A DNA stretch of 64,000 nt from Imbroritus primus. Lineage in GTDB: Bacteria; Pseudomonadota; Gammaproteobacteria; Burkholderiales; Burkholderiaceae. Positions 37,019 through 52,584 of the stretch are shown in pieces. The stretch spans positions 3,038,001-3,102,000 of the forward strand of contig NZ_OZ201293.1 in assembly GCF_964332355.1 (NCBI RefSeq). Reading direction: 5' to 3'. Below the pieces are notes generated by a model, which ran no database searches, was not told where the DNA came from, and was given only the letters and a program-made list of their open reading frames with translations. Within the stretch, counting starts at the first letter, position 1, and each line of letters opens with the position of its first letter. The translations under genes and the position numbers were made by a program.

Positions 37019-37899
37019 GCCGCCCACCGCTGGGGTTCATCCCAGAACCGATCACGCTTGCGCTGGATCGGATTCTGCCGTCGCGCAAGACGCCGGAGGG
37101 CTTGAATACGTCGCGAAAGTTCAAGCAGATCATGGCCTCGATGGAAGCAGTCGGACTGATCGAACCCTTGAGCGTGGGCAAGGCCGATAAGGCCACCGGC
37201 CAGCACATCCTGCTCGACGGGCACATGCGCCTGCTGGCGCTGCGGCAGCTCGGCTACGTCGACGCACCGTGCCTGGTCGCTACCGACGACGAAAGCTACA
37301 CCTACAACAACCGGATCAACCGCATCTCGTCCATTCAGGAGCACCACATGCTTCGGCGAGCAGTCGAGCGTGGCGTTTCGCCCGAGCGGCTGGCCAAGGC
37401 GCTGAACGTGGACATCAGCCAGATCCACAAGAAGGTGAGCCTGCTCGAAGGCATCTGCCCGGAGGTGGTCGAGATGCTGAAGGATCAGCACTTCTCTGCC
37501 AACCTCGGTTCGGTGCTGCGCAAACTCAAACCCACCCGGCAGGTCGAGTGCGTGGAGCTGATGCTCACTGCCAACAACATGACGGTCGCCTACGCCGAAG
37601 CCCTGCTTGCGGCCACGCCGCCGCACCTGCTGGTCAGCGAGAAGCGGCCTCGGAAGCTGCCCGGCGTCACGGCGGAACAGATGGTGAAGATGGAGCGCGA
37701 GATGGGAAACATCCAAGGGCAACTGAAGCTGGTCGAAAAGTCCTACGGTCAGGACGTGCTACTCCTGGTCCTGGCACGCGGCTACCTCGGCAAGCTGATC
37801 GACAACAAGGCGGTGTTCCGTTTTCTGTCGCAGCGCCAGCCTGACGTGCTGGCCGAGTTCGAGAACATCATCCAGACCGTGGCGCTGGACGGAAAGTGA
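37015..37899 (+). CDS. ParB-like protein 2 (RepB C-terminal type)
   Basis: A 294-residue protein with a ParB N-terminal motif (LLDGHMRLLALRQLG), an HTH (AKALNVDISQIHKKVSLLEG) and a C-terminal half of the plasmid RepB type (for example TPPHLLVSEKRPRK). It overlaps the first ParB-like gene by 4 bases. Two different ParB-like genes directly after a serine recombinase form a recurrent but poorly understood module; the proteins could regulate recombination or stabilise an excised circle. Confidence 0.83.
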   Translation: MSRPPLGFIPEPITLALDRILPSRKTPEGLNTSRKFKQIMASMEAVGLIEPLSVGKADKATGQHILLDGHMRLLALRQLGYVDAPCLVATDDESYTYNNRINRISSIQEHHMLRRAVERGVSPERLAKALNVDISQIHKKVSLLEGICPEVVEMLKDQHFSANLGSVLRKLKPTRQVECVELMLTANNMTVAYAEALLAATPPHLLVSEKRPRKLPGVTAEQMVKMEREMGNIQGQLKLVEKSYGQDVLLLVLARGYLGKLIDNKAVFRFLSQRQPDVLAEFENIIQTVALDGK

Positions 37900-39264
37900 A
37901 TGCGACGGATCGGCGATGCTATTCACCGACCGCACGCCACATCACCGCCGGACGATGCCGATGACGGCGGAGAGGCGGCGATGGTCGCGCATCGCAATGC
38001 GCCCGTGGCCGATCCGGCGTGCCTGTATGGCCTGATCGGCGACGTGGCCCATGCCGGCAGCGAAGGCACGGAAACCAATGCAGTCGCCATCGCCGCCAAC
38101 TTCATGGCCTATCTGTCCTGCGCGGTCGGGCGCGGCGTGTACCTGCCTGTCGGCAACACCCGCCACCACGCGCGGCTGTTCTGCTTGCATGTCGGGCGCT
38201 CGGACCGTGGCCGCAAGGGTGACGCGGTGTCGCTGGTGCTGCGCATCGATCAGGCGCTACGCGCGATGAACGAAGGCTTCGCGCCGCAGATTCATCGCGG
38301 CGGCCTGTCCAGCCGCGAAGGGTTGGTGGCGCTGATGCACGATGGTTATCGGCAAGGCCGACTAGAGGTGCCCGCCATCGAGGACAAGCGGCTGTGGGTG
38401 GTCGAATCCGAATTCGCCAACGTGCTGCATCAGGGACGGCGCGACGGCAACACGCTGTCGGCGGCGCTGCGCGATTGTTGGGATGGCGTCGATCTGAAGC
38501 CCGCCACCAAGTCGAACCGGCTTTACGCCAGCCAACCACACGTCTGCCTGAGCGGCGCGATCTCGCCCAGCGAACTGACGGGCCTGATGAGCGCCCGCGA
38601 TCTCACCAACGGCTTCGCCAATCGCTTCCTGTTGATCTGGGCCGAGCGCACGCGGATGCTGCCCTTCCCGAAGGAGACGCCGCAGGCGGTGGTGGAGCAT
38701 CTGGCGTGCAGGACGCTCGAGGTGTTGGCCTTCGTTCATGCCAATCGGCACGACCGTCGCGACCACCTGCGGATGGAGCTATCGCCGCAGGCGCAATGGC
38801 GCTATGCCCAGCTCTACCGGGGCGAACTGAACGACGATCTCGGCGACGGCGTCGTCGGCGCGTTGTTGGAGCGCCGTGCCCCGATGCTGCTACGGCTGGC
38901 GATGCTGATGGCGCTGACCGATCTGCAAACCCGCATCGATGCCCAGCACATCGACGCGGCGACGGCATGGATTCGCCACGCCACGGCGTCCGTGCGCTTC
39001 GTGTTCGTCAGCGCCGCCGAGGAGGCGAAGCTGGCGCAGGTGCTGGAAATGTCGAACCGCGTGCTGGCTTTCCTCCACGAGCGTGGCCAGGCCACGCGCA
39101 GCCAGATCAGCGCGGAGTGCTTCCGGGGCAAGGTGACCAAGGCGCGGATCGACGCCAGCCTGGAGCACCTGTTGGCCAGCACGCCGCCCAGGATCAGCGT
39201 GCAGTGGGTCGAGCGGCCTGCCGACACGCCGGGTACGCCAACGCGGGTGTACCGACTCGCGTAG
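37900..39264 (+). CDS. DUF3987-like protein
   Basis: A 454-residue protein whose ATG directly follows the ParB-like 2 stop codon. It resembles DUF3987 proteins, which are often linked to replication functions of plasmids and phages. Visible features are TNAVAIAANFMAYLSCAVG, LWVVESEFANVL, YASQPHVCLSGAISPSELTGL and FANRFLLIWAER. A classical P-loop is not evident (VGRSDRGRKGDAVSLVL occupies the place). It may support DNA replication of the excised element. A later start (37981) is possible. Confidence 0.7.
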   Translation: MRRIGDAIHRPHATSPPDDADDGGEAAMVAHRNAPVADPACLYGLIGDVAHAGSEGTETNAVAIAANFMAYLSCAVGRGVYLPVGNTRHHARLFCLHVGRSDRGRKGDAVSLVLRIDQALRAMNEGFAPQIHRGGLSSREGLVALMHDGYRQGRLEVPAIEDKRLWVVESEFANVLHQGRRDGNTLSAALRDCWDGVDLKPATKSNRLYASQPHVCLSGAISPSELTGLMSARDLTNGFANRFLLIWAERTRMLPFPKETPQAVVEHLACRTLEVLAFVHANRHDRRDHLRMELSPQAQWRYAQLYRGELNDDLGDGVVGALLERRAPMLLRLAMLMALTDLQTRIDAQHIDAATAWIRHATASVRFVFVSAAEEAKLAQVLEMSNRVLAFLHERGQATRSQISAECFRGKVTKARIDASLEHLLASTPPRISVQWVERPADTPGTPTRVYRLA

Positions 39265-39460
39265 TGGCGCGAAGCTCATTTCGCTCGTTTCGCTGCGCCG
39301 AACCGCCCGCAAGTGCTTGTCGGGCTTCTCATTTCGCTGATTTCGCTCTTTTCGCCAGCCCCTATTAAGTCGAACAATCAGTCGCTCTGCGGCGGGCTGG
39401 TAGCTGCCCCTTTAAAATCATCATCATTTTGCGATGCACTGAAGCTATTTATGCAACTGC

Positions 39461-39489
39461 TTGACGGATTGTTTTGATATGCGTATGCT
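39461..39489 (+). promoter_or_regulatory. sigma-70 promoter of the WYL regulator gene
   Basis: TTGACG (39461-39466) and TATGCT (39484-39489) are spaced by exactly 17 bases. The -35 occupies an in-frame TTG codon that could otherwise be mistaken for a start, which supports the downstream ATG at 39521. An AAAAT-N7-ATTTT inverted repeat (39414-39430) upstream could be the operator. Confidence 0.65.
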
Positions 39490-39520
39490 ACGCCAAACGA
39501 TAGGAAAACTCCCGCAATCC

Positions 39521-40417
39521 ATGTCCAGCGACCGACTCTCAGGAATGACCCAAGCGCAACGCGACCGACTCGCGTTCGTCGAGTTGCGTCTGCGCTTCGT
39601 GGGCGAAATCCGCCGACAGGACTTGGTCACGCGCTTCGACATCCAGGCGGCGGCGGCGACGCGGGACATCGCCCAATACAAGGAGATGGCGCCCGGCAAC
39701 ATGGAGTACGACCCCAAGGGCAAGGTCTATGTCCGCGCATCCTGGTTTCGGGCCTTGTTCGACTTCCCGGCCGAGCGCGTGCTCACGTGGTTGTCCCAGG
39801 GCTATGGCGACGGAGAACCGATCCGCTGGAAGGGTGTTGTGGCGCAGGAAGGCACCAGCCTGCCGGGCAAGATCGATCTGGAGCTGCTGTCCGTTCTGAC
39901 GCGCGCCATCCATCAAGGCGCAGCCGTTGAGATTGCCTACCGCGCCCTGTCGAGCGGACTGACCACCCGCGAAATCGTGCCCTTCGCGCTGGCTGACAGC
40001 GGACTGCGTTGGCACGTCCGTGCCTTTGACCGGCGCAGCGGCGAGTTCCGGGATTTCGTGCTGGGCCGCCTCGATGACGCGCAACTCCTTTCCGGGCCGG
40101 TGGCTGACCACGAGAAGTCCGATCAGGACATCCAGTGGAACCGGATCACTGAGCTCGAGCTTGTGCCGCATCCGGCCAACGTGCAGCACCCCGACACCAT
40201 CGAGGCCGAGTACGGCATGGAGGGCGGCGTGCTCAAGTTCCGCGCGCGTGCGGCGATGGCGGGTTACCTGCTGCGCCGCTGGAACGTGGACTGCACCGAT
40301 GACCACAGCCTCAAGGGTGGCGAGTACCACCTGTGGCTCCGAAATCGCCAAGCGCTTTACGGCGTCACCAACCTGGTGCTCGCACCGGGCTACGGCGAAC
40401 CGAGCAAGGAGTGGTGA
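39521..40417 (+). CDS. WYL-domain transcriptional regulator (BrxR/CapW-like)
   Basis: A 298-residue protein: winged HTH at about residues 10-70 (DLVTRFDIQAAAATRDIAQY), WYL domain at about 120-200 (AVEIAYRALSSGLTTREI, LRWHVRAFDRRSGEFRDF, VLGRLDDAQLL) and a C-terminal WCX-like region. Proteins of this architecture repress phage-defence operons and may sense nucleic-acid ligands. It is the first gene of the defence region, on the same strand, and has its own promoter. AGGAAA lies 13 bases before the ATG. Confidence 0.85.
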   Translation: MSSDRLSGMTQAQRDRLAFVELRLRFVGEIRRQDLVTRFDIQAAAATRDIAQYKEMAPGNMEYDPKGKVYVRASWFRALFDFPAERVLTWLSQGYGDGEPIRWKGVVAQEGTSLPGKIDLELLSVLTRAIHQGAAVEIAYRALSSGLTTREIVPFALADSGLRWHVRAFDRRSGEFRDFVLGRLDDAQLLSGPVADHEKSDQDIQWNRITELELVPHPANVQHPDTIEAEYGMEGGVLKFRARAAMAGYLLRRWNVDCTDDHSLKGGEYHLWLRNRQALYGVTNLVLAPGYGEPSKEW

Positions 40418-40477
40418 CCACGATGATCGCCAACGCCTGCAATCCCGCCGACCGCAACGACCGAAAGGAGTCACACC

Positions 40478-40684
40478 ATGGCTAACCCCCCGGCCAACCA
40501 CGGCAAGCAATGGACGCCTGCCGACGTTTCGCAGCTCAAGCAGCTCGCCAAGCAGAACACGCCCACGCGCGTCATCGGCCTCAAGATGGGCCGCACTGAG
40601 GACGCTGTGCGCAACAAGGCGAGCGAGAACGACGTCTCCCTCAAGCCCACGAACCAGTCGCCCTACAACCGGCGCAAGCCCTGA
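40478..40684 (+). CDS. small Myb/SANT-like DNA-binding protein
   Basis: A 68-residue basic protein with a single tri-helical Myb/SANT-like pattern (WTPADVSQLKQLAKQNTPT, then VIGLKMGRTEDAVRNKA). AAAGGAG precedes its ATG. It lies between the WYL regulator and the helicase, 33 bases before the helicase GTG, so it is in the same unit. Its role is unknown; a regulator or DNA-targeting accessory of the system is possible. Confidence 0.65.
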   Translation: MANPPANHGKQWTPADVSQLKQLAKQNTPTRVIGLKMGRTEDAVRNKASENDVSLKPTNQSPYNRRKP

Positions 40685-40717
40685 GGGCGGGCAAGCAAGA
40701 AGAATAAGGGGCGCACC

Positions 40718-44271
<3,554 letters not shown>

Positions 44272-44272
<1 letters not shown>

Positions 44273-45321
44273 TGGTCGATCAGCACCACGACATCTTCGA
44301 CTCGCTGACCCGCAACGCCTTCGATTTCCTGGAGCGCGGTATCGCGGAGTTCGACAAGACGCCCAAGTATTCCGTCATCCACTTCTGCGCGGCGGTGGAG
44401 ATGCTGCTCAAGGCGCGACTGATGAAGGAGCACTGGTCGCTGATCGTCTCCAAGCCCGAGCAGGCCAACCTCGCCAAGTTCATGGCCGGGGACTTCATCT
44501 CGGTCACGCTGGAGGATTGCAGGGCGCGGATTCGTGATGTCGCGGGCGAGGACATCGGCGACGAAGCCTACGGCAGCTTCCGCGCGCTGGCGAACCATCG
44601 CAACAAGATGGTTCACTTCTTCCACAACGGGCTGGAAAACGACGAAAAGGCCAAGGCGCAGATCGTCGCCGAGCATTGCCGCTCGTGGTTTCATCTGCAC
44701 CGCCTGTTGAACCGGTGGAACAGCTACTTCCACGACTTCAGCGGCGAAATCGCTCACGCGGATCGGGCGATGAAGGGCCACCGGCAATACTTGGCCGCTA
44801 AGTTCAAGGCGCTTGCCCCGGAATTGGACGCCGTTCGCAATGCGGGTGGCAAACCGAAAGCATGCAGCGCCTGCGGCTTCAAGGCCGCCATACCGGACGC
44901 CCTTGACGATCAGATCGCGTCGCTGCGCTGTCTGGTGTGCGATCACACCGAAACGCAGGTCGAACTCGAATGCCCGCATTGCGGCGAACCCATCGTCATT
45001 GCGACCGAGGGCTACGCGACGTGCGAGCACTGCGAGGAACGCATCGAGCCTGAGCATCTGGTGGATGCCTTGACCAAAGACGTGGTCGGCACGAAGGACT
45101 ACTTCGAGACCGGGTTGCCTGCCAACTGCGGTAATTGCGAGGGCTACCACACCGTCGTCGAGCGTGGCGGCCACTACTTCTGCACGAACTGCTTCGACAT
45201 CTTCGATGACATCGAGCAGTGCCAGTGGTGCAACGAATACAACACCGGCGATATGGAACACAGTTACTCAGTCGGCTGTAGCCAATGCGATGGCAAGGTC
45301 GGCTGGGAGAAGGACGACTAA
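44272..45321 (+). CDS. HEPN-like domain plus zinc-ribbon protein
   Basis: A 349-residue protein. The N-terminal 150 residues are helical and contain RNKMVH (about residues 109-114), which fits the RX4-6H motif of HEPN RNases. The C-terminal 160 residues carry several zinc-ribbon CxxC pairs: CSACGF, CLVCDH, CPHCGE, CEHCEE, CGNCEG, CTNCFD, CQWCNE, CSQCDG. The gene overlaps the helicase stop by 1 base and its stop is followed immediately by the methylase ATG. An RNase effector or a nucleic-acid sensor is plausible, but no named family is recognised with certainty. Confidence 0.72.
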
Positions 45322-48219
45322 ATGAACAACAACATCAAAACACCCAAGAAGCTAATCGAAGTCGCCCTGCCGCTCGATGCCATCAATGTCGCCGCTGCCC
45401 GCGAGAAAAGCATCCGCCACGGCCACCCCAGCACGCTGCACCTGTGGTGGGCGCGGCGTCCGCTGGCGGCGGCGCGGGCAGTCATCTTCGCGCAGATGGT
45501 CAACGACCCCGGCTACCAGCAAGGCGGCGGGTTCCGCTACGGCGTCAACAAGGAAAAGGCGCAGGCCGAGCGCGAGCGGTTGTTCAAAATCATCGAAGAC
45601 CTGGTGCAGTGGGAGAACACCAACAACGAGGAAGTGCTGGAGCGCGCCCGCGCCGAAATCCGCCGCTCGTGGCGTGAGGTCTGCGAACTGAACAAGGGCC
45701 ACCCCCAGGCCGCCGAACTGTTCAACCCCGACAAGCTTCCTGCCTTTCACGACCCCTTCGCGGGCGGCGGCGCGCTGCCGCTTGAGGCGCAGCGTCTGGG
45801 CTTGGAGAGCTACGCCTCCGACCTCAACCCCGTGGCCGTCACCATCAACAAGGCCATGATCGAAATCCCGCCGCGCTTCGCGGGCCGCGCGCCGGTGGGG
45901 CCTCGCGTGCCGGACGACAAGCAGGGCAAGCTGACAGAAGATTGGTCGGGCCCCAAAGGGCTGGCTGAAGACGTGCGCCGCTACGGCGCATGGATGCGGA
46001 CTGAGGCCGAGAAGCGCATCGGCCATCTATACCCGCAGGTGGAAATCACCGCCGAGATCGTGAAGGAGCGGCCCGACCTCAAGCCGCTGCTGGGCGAGAA
46101 ACTTACCGTCATCGCATGGCTGTGGGCGCGCACGGTAAAGAGCCCCAACCCGGCGTTCAGTCATGTGGATGTGCCGCTGGCTTCGACCTTCATCCTCTCC
46201 AGCAAGGCGGGCAAGGAAAGCTATGTGCAGCCTGTGGTTGAGGGTGGCAAGTACCGCTTCACGGTGAAGGTAGGCGAGCCTCCGGAAGAAGCGAAGGAAG
46301 GAACCAAGGCTGCCGGCCGTGGCGCGAACTTCCGCTGCGTGCTCTCGGACACACCGATTGGCGGCGACTACATCAAGGCCGAGGGGCAGGCGGGACGCAT
46401 GGGCGAGAGATTGATGGCCATCGCCGCCGAAGGCGCGCGAGGCCGGATCTATTTGGCTCCGACCCAAGAGCATGAAGATGCGGCCCTGCAAGCGCAGCCA
46501 AGCTGGAAGCCCTCCGGAGATGTTCCTGCTCGACTCACAGGCGGTACGTGCGTGCCCTATGGCCTGTCCGAATGGGGTGACCTCTTCACCCCGCGCCAAC
46601 TGGTGGCGCTGACCACCTTCTCCGATCTGGTAGGCGAAACGATTTCCAAGGTCAAGGCCGACGCGTTGGCGGCTGGAATGGCTGACGACGGCCGTAGCCT
46701 CGATGAGGGAGGTTCTGGCGCGACGGCGTATGCACAGGCAATTGGGGTGTATGTGGCGTTTGCGATTAGCCGAACCGCAGATCGTGGCTCGACCATTTGC
46801 TCGTGGGACAGTAGCCCGAAGATGGAGGCGCTACGCAACACGTTTGGACGGCAGGCCATCCCGATGACGTGGGACTTTGCGGAAGGAAACCCCTTCTCGG
46901 AATCCAGCGGAAACTGGATGTTCAATATTGAGTGGGGCGTGAAAGCAGTTCAACTGTTCCCTGCCAGAGCAGGGGGAAGTGTTGTTCAACAGGACGCGCA
47001 GACACAAACGACCAGCAAGAACAAGCTTGTTTCTACAGATCCCCCCTACTACGACAACATTGGCTACGCCGATCTATCGGACTTCTTTTATGTCTGGCTG
47101 CGCCGCTCGCTGAAACCTATTTACCCGAGTCTGTTCGCCACGCTGGCTGTGCCCAAGGCCGAAGAACTGGTTGCCGCGTCCTATCGTCACGGGAGCAAGG
47201 AGCAAGCGGAAAGCTTCTTCCTTGATGGTATGACTGAGGCACTGCACAACTTGGCACGGCAGGCGCATCCGGCTTTTCCCGTCACCATCTACTACGCCTT
47301 CAAACAGTCCGAGACCAAGGACCTAGCTGGCACTTCCAGTACGGGGTGGGAAACTTTCCTCGAAGCCGTGCTCAAGGCCGGTTTCGCGCTGACTGGCACT
47401 TGGCCCATGCGCACCGAACTGGGCAACCGCATGATCGGTTCCGGGACCAACGCGCTGGCTTCCAGCATCATCCTCGTCTGCCGCCAGCGCCCCACCGATG
47501 CACCCACGGTTTCGCGCCGCGAGTTCATCCGCGAACTCAATGCCACGCTGCCCGAGGCGCTGGACGAAATGACGCGCGGCGGCGTCAATTCGCCCGTTGC
47601 GCCGGTGGACTTGTCGCAAGCCATCATCGGGCCCGGCATGGCGATCTTCAGCCAGTACGCCACAGTGCTGGAAGCCGACGGCACGCCTATGAACGTGCGC
47701 ACCGCGCTTCAACTGATCAACCGCTTCCTTGCCGAGGACGACTTCGACCACGACACGCAGTTCTGCCTGCACTGGTTCGAGCAGCAAGGCTGGGCCACCG
47801 GCAAGTATGGCGATGCCGATGTGCTGGCCCGCGCCAAGGGCACCAGCGTCGGTGGCCTGCAAGCCAGCGGCGTGGTGGATTCGAGCAAGGGCGAACTTCG
47901 CCTGCTCAAGTGGGCGGAAATGCCGCGTGACTGGCAGCCGGAGAAGGACGTGCGCCTCCCGGTGTGGGAGGCGCTGCACCAACTGATCCGAGCACTGAAT
48001 CAAGACGGCGAATTCGGTGCTGGTGCGCTGCTCGCCCGTATGCCCGCCCGCGCCGAACCCATCCGTGCTCTGGCTTACCGCCTCTACACCCTGTGCGAAC
48101 GCAAAGGCTGGGCCGAGGAAGCCCGTGCCTACAACGAACTCGTCACCGCGTGGAGCGCCATCGAACAGGCCGCTGGCGAGGCGGGCGTGCTCGGCTCGCA
48201 AGCTCAACTGGACATCTGA
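45322..48219 (+). CDS. DUF1156 DNA methyltransferase
   Basis: A 965-residue protein. The DUF1156 N-terminus (KLIEVALPLDAINVAAAREK, then LHLWWARRPLAAARA) is followed by SAM motif I in HDPFAGGGALPLEA near residue 143 and the catalytic motif TDPPYYDNIGYADL near residue 573. DPPY indicates an amino-methyltransferase (N6-adenine or N4-cytosine). The gap of 430 residues between them holds a long inserted region that may bind DNA or partners. It probably modifies the host DNA for self-recognition. ATG follows the upstream stop without a gap. Confidence 0.9.
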   Translation: MNNNIKTPKKLIEVALPLDAINVAAAREKSIRHGHPSTLHLWWARRPLAAARAVIFAQMVNDPGYQQGGGFRYGVNKEKAQAERERLFKIIEDLVQWENTNNEEVLERARAEIRRSWREVCELNKGHPQAAELFNPDKLPAFHDPFAGGGALPLEAQRLGLESYASDLNPVAVTINKAMIEIPPRFAGRAPVGPRVPDDKQGKLTEDWSGPKGLAEDVRRYGAWMRTEAEKRIGHLYPQVEITAEIVKERPDLKPLLGEKLTVIAWLWARTVKSPNPAFSHVDVPLASTFILSSKAGKESYVQPVVEGGKYRFTVKVGEPPEEAKEGTKAAGRGANFRCVLSDTPIGGDYIKAEGQAGRMGERLMAIAAEGARGRIYLAPTQEHEDAALQAQPSWKPSGDVPARLTGGTCVPYGLSEWGDLFTPRQLVALTTFSDLVGETISKVKADALAAGMADDGRSLDEGGSGATAYAQAIGVYVAFAISRTADRGSTICSWDSSPKMEALRNTFGRQAIPMTWDFAEGNPFSESSGNWMFNIEWGVKAVQLFPARAGGSVVQQDAQTQTTSKNKLVSTDPPYYDNIGYADLSDFFYVWLRRSLKPIYPSLFATLAVPKAEELVAASYRHGSKEQAESFFLDGMTEALHNLARQAHPAFPVTIYYAFKQSETKDLAGTSSTGWETFLEAVLKAGFALTGTWPMRTELGNRMIGSGTNALASSIILVCRQRPTDAPTVSRREFIRELNATLPEALDEMTRGGVNSPVAPVDLSQAIIGPGMAIFSQYATVLEADGTPMNVRTALQLINRFLAEDDFDHDTQFCLHWFEQQGWATGKYGDADVLARAKGTSVGGLQASGVVDSSKGELRLLKWAEMPRDWQPEKDVRLPVWEALHQLIRALNQDGEFGAGALLARMPARAEPIRALAYRLYTLCERKGWAEEARAYNELVTAWSAIEQAAGEAGVLGSQAQLDI

Positions 48220-48229
48220 GGGGAAGAAC

Positions 48230-51078
<2,849 letters not shown>

Positions 51079-51082
<4 letters not shown>

Positions 51083-52032
51083 GCGCGCCCAAGGTCTTCG
51101 TCAGCCAAGCCAGCGAGGACAAGGATCGTTTCGTCATCGATTTCGCGCGGCGCTTGCGCGAGAATGGCGTCGATGCGTGGCTCGACCAGTGGGAGATGAA
51201 ACCGGGCGACAGTCTGGTGGACAAGATCTTCGAGGAAGGGCTGAAAGAGGCGCGGGCTGTCATCGTCGTCCTGTCCAAGGTCAGCGTCCAGAAGCCTTGG
51301 GTTCGGGAAGAACTGAACACCTCGGTGGTCAACAGGATCAGTCGTGGAACGCGGTTGATCCCCGTCGTCATCGACGATTGCGAAGTACCCGAAAGCCTGC
51401 GATCCACCCTATGGCAGAAGGTCGATGACCTCGCCGACTACGACCAGAGCTTGCAGCGCATCCTGTCGGCCATCTTCGACGTGGACGACAAGCCGACCAT
51501 CGGCCAGCCGCCCGCCCGGTTCTCTGGGCCAGCGCCCTTGATCTCAGGTCTGACGCGGGTTGATGACTTGGCCTTGCGCGTCATTGCGAGAGTGCAGATC
51601 GACGAGGACGCCGGTCTTGTGGATTGGGATCGGCTGCGCGCGGAAACGGCGCTCAAAGATGTGCCGCAGCAGGAACTGCTCGACTCGCTGGACATTCTCG
51701 AGCAGCACTACTACATCAAGATCGGGCGCGTTCTCGGCGCGCCGCTGTCGCATGTCGTGCTGACGGACTACGGCTTTCAGCAGTTTGCGCAGGCATATGT
51801 CGAGGGCTATCAGGACGTGGTCGCCCGGATCGCCGCGCTGCTGATCAACGAGAACGTCCGCATCAACGAGGAACTGGCGACGCGCGTCGACAAGCCCCGC
51901 GCCTTCGTCGACTTCGTGCTGAACCTGCTCGAAGGCAACAATCACATCAAGGTTTCTAGATACATGGGCGGCCAGTCCAACGTCTGGGAAGTCTCTGCAT
52001 CGCTGCGTCGGGCGATCCAGCAGGCGCAATAA
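51079..52032 (+). CDS. TIR-domain protein
   Basis: A 317-residue protein. Residues 1-130 form a TIR domain (KVFVSQASEDKDRFVIDFA, DAWLDQWEMKPGDSL, AVIVVLSKVSVQKPWVREEL). The glutamate in WVREEL lies where the catalytic NADase glutamate of TIR effectors sits. The C-terminal half (ALRVIARVQIDED, DSLDILEQHYYIKIG, RINEELATRVDKPRAF) looks like a winged-helix pair. The ATGA overlap with DUF499 indicates translational coupling. NAD+ depletion as an abortive-infection output is inferred. Confidence 0.82.
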
Positions 52033-52058
52033 GCCGATGCGAGGAGGCACGACACACC

Positions 52059-52580
52059 ATGAGCGAATCGTCCGAAACCGATCAGAGCAGGATTGCCGCA
52101 TTACGCCGCGAAGCCGAGCGCCTTGAGGAGGATGCGACGTATTCCAGCAAAGGGCACTTCAACGCTGAGGATACTTGGGTGCGGCGTAACTACTGGCTGG
52201 GGATTCCCGCGACGGCTCTCGCGGCGATCGCTGGGGCCACGCTGGTCAAGAGCCAGCCGGAATTAGCAAGCGCATTCGCATTGCTGGCATCGTTGCTGAC
52301 GGGGTTGATGACGTTTCTCAAGCCCAATGAGCGTGCGGCAATGCATAGGGCTGCCGCAGGGCAATTCCTGGCCCTCAGAAATGAAGCGCGCTTCTTCCGA
52401 GAGATCGAACTGCTGCAGGTGGGTCGGCTGGACGAGATGCCCGAGAAGTTGAAGGCTCTGGCGACCGCGCGTAACGAGTTGAACCAGAAAAGTCCAAGCA
52501 TTCCTCGTAGGGCGTTCGTCGCCGCACGCAGGGGTATCGAGGAAGGCGAATCAACGCACAAGGTGGACAGGGAGGAGTGA
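52059..52580 (+). CDS. SLATT-domain two-helix membrane protein
   Basis: A 173-residue protein with two adjacent hydrophobic helices (LGIPATALAAIAGATLV and ASAFALLASLLTGLMTFL), an N-terminal helix (SRIAALRREAERLEEDATY, SSKGHFNAEDTW) and a coiled C-terminal tail. This is the SLATT (2-TM, formerly DUF4231) pattern, a predicted pore-forming effector linked to SMODS nucleotidyltransferases. The next gene is exactly such an enzyme, starting 4 bases after its stop. It would be the effector of a CBASS-like module. Confidence 0.82.
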   Translation: MSESSETDQSRIAALRREAERLEEDATYSSKGHFNAEDTWVRRNYWLGIPATALAAIAGATLVKSQPELASAFALLASLLTGLMTFLKPNERAAMHRAAAGQFLALRNEARFFREIELLQVGRLDEMPEKLKALATARNELNQKSPSIPRRAFVAARRGIEEGESTHKVDREE

Positions 52581-52584
52581 CGGG

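Noticed and set aside
39461..39520. An upstream TTG start for the WYL regulator
   Set aside because: The TTG is the first three bases of a well-formed -35 box with a -10 seventeen bases later, so transcription probably starts downstream of it.
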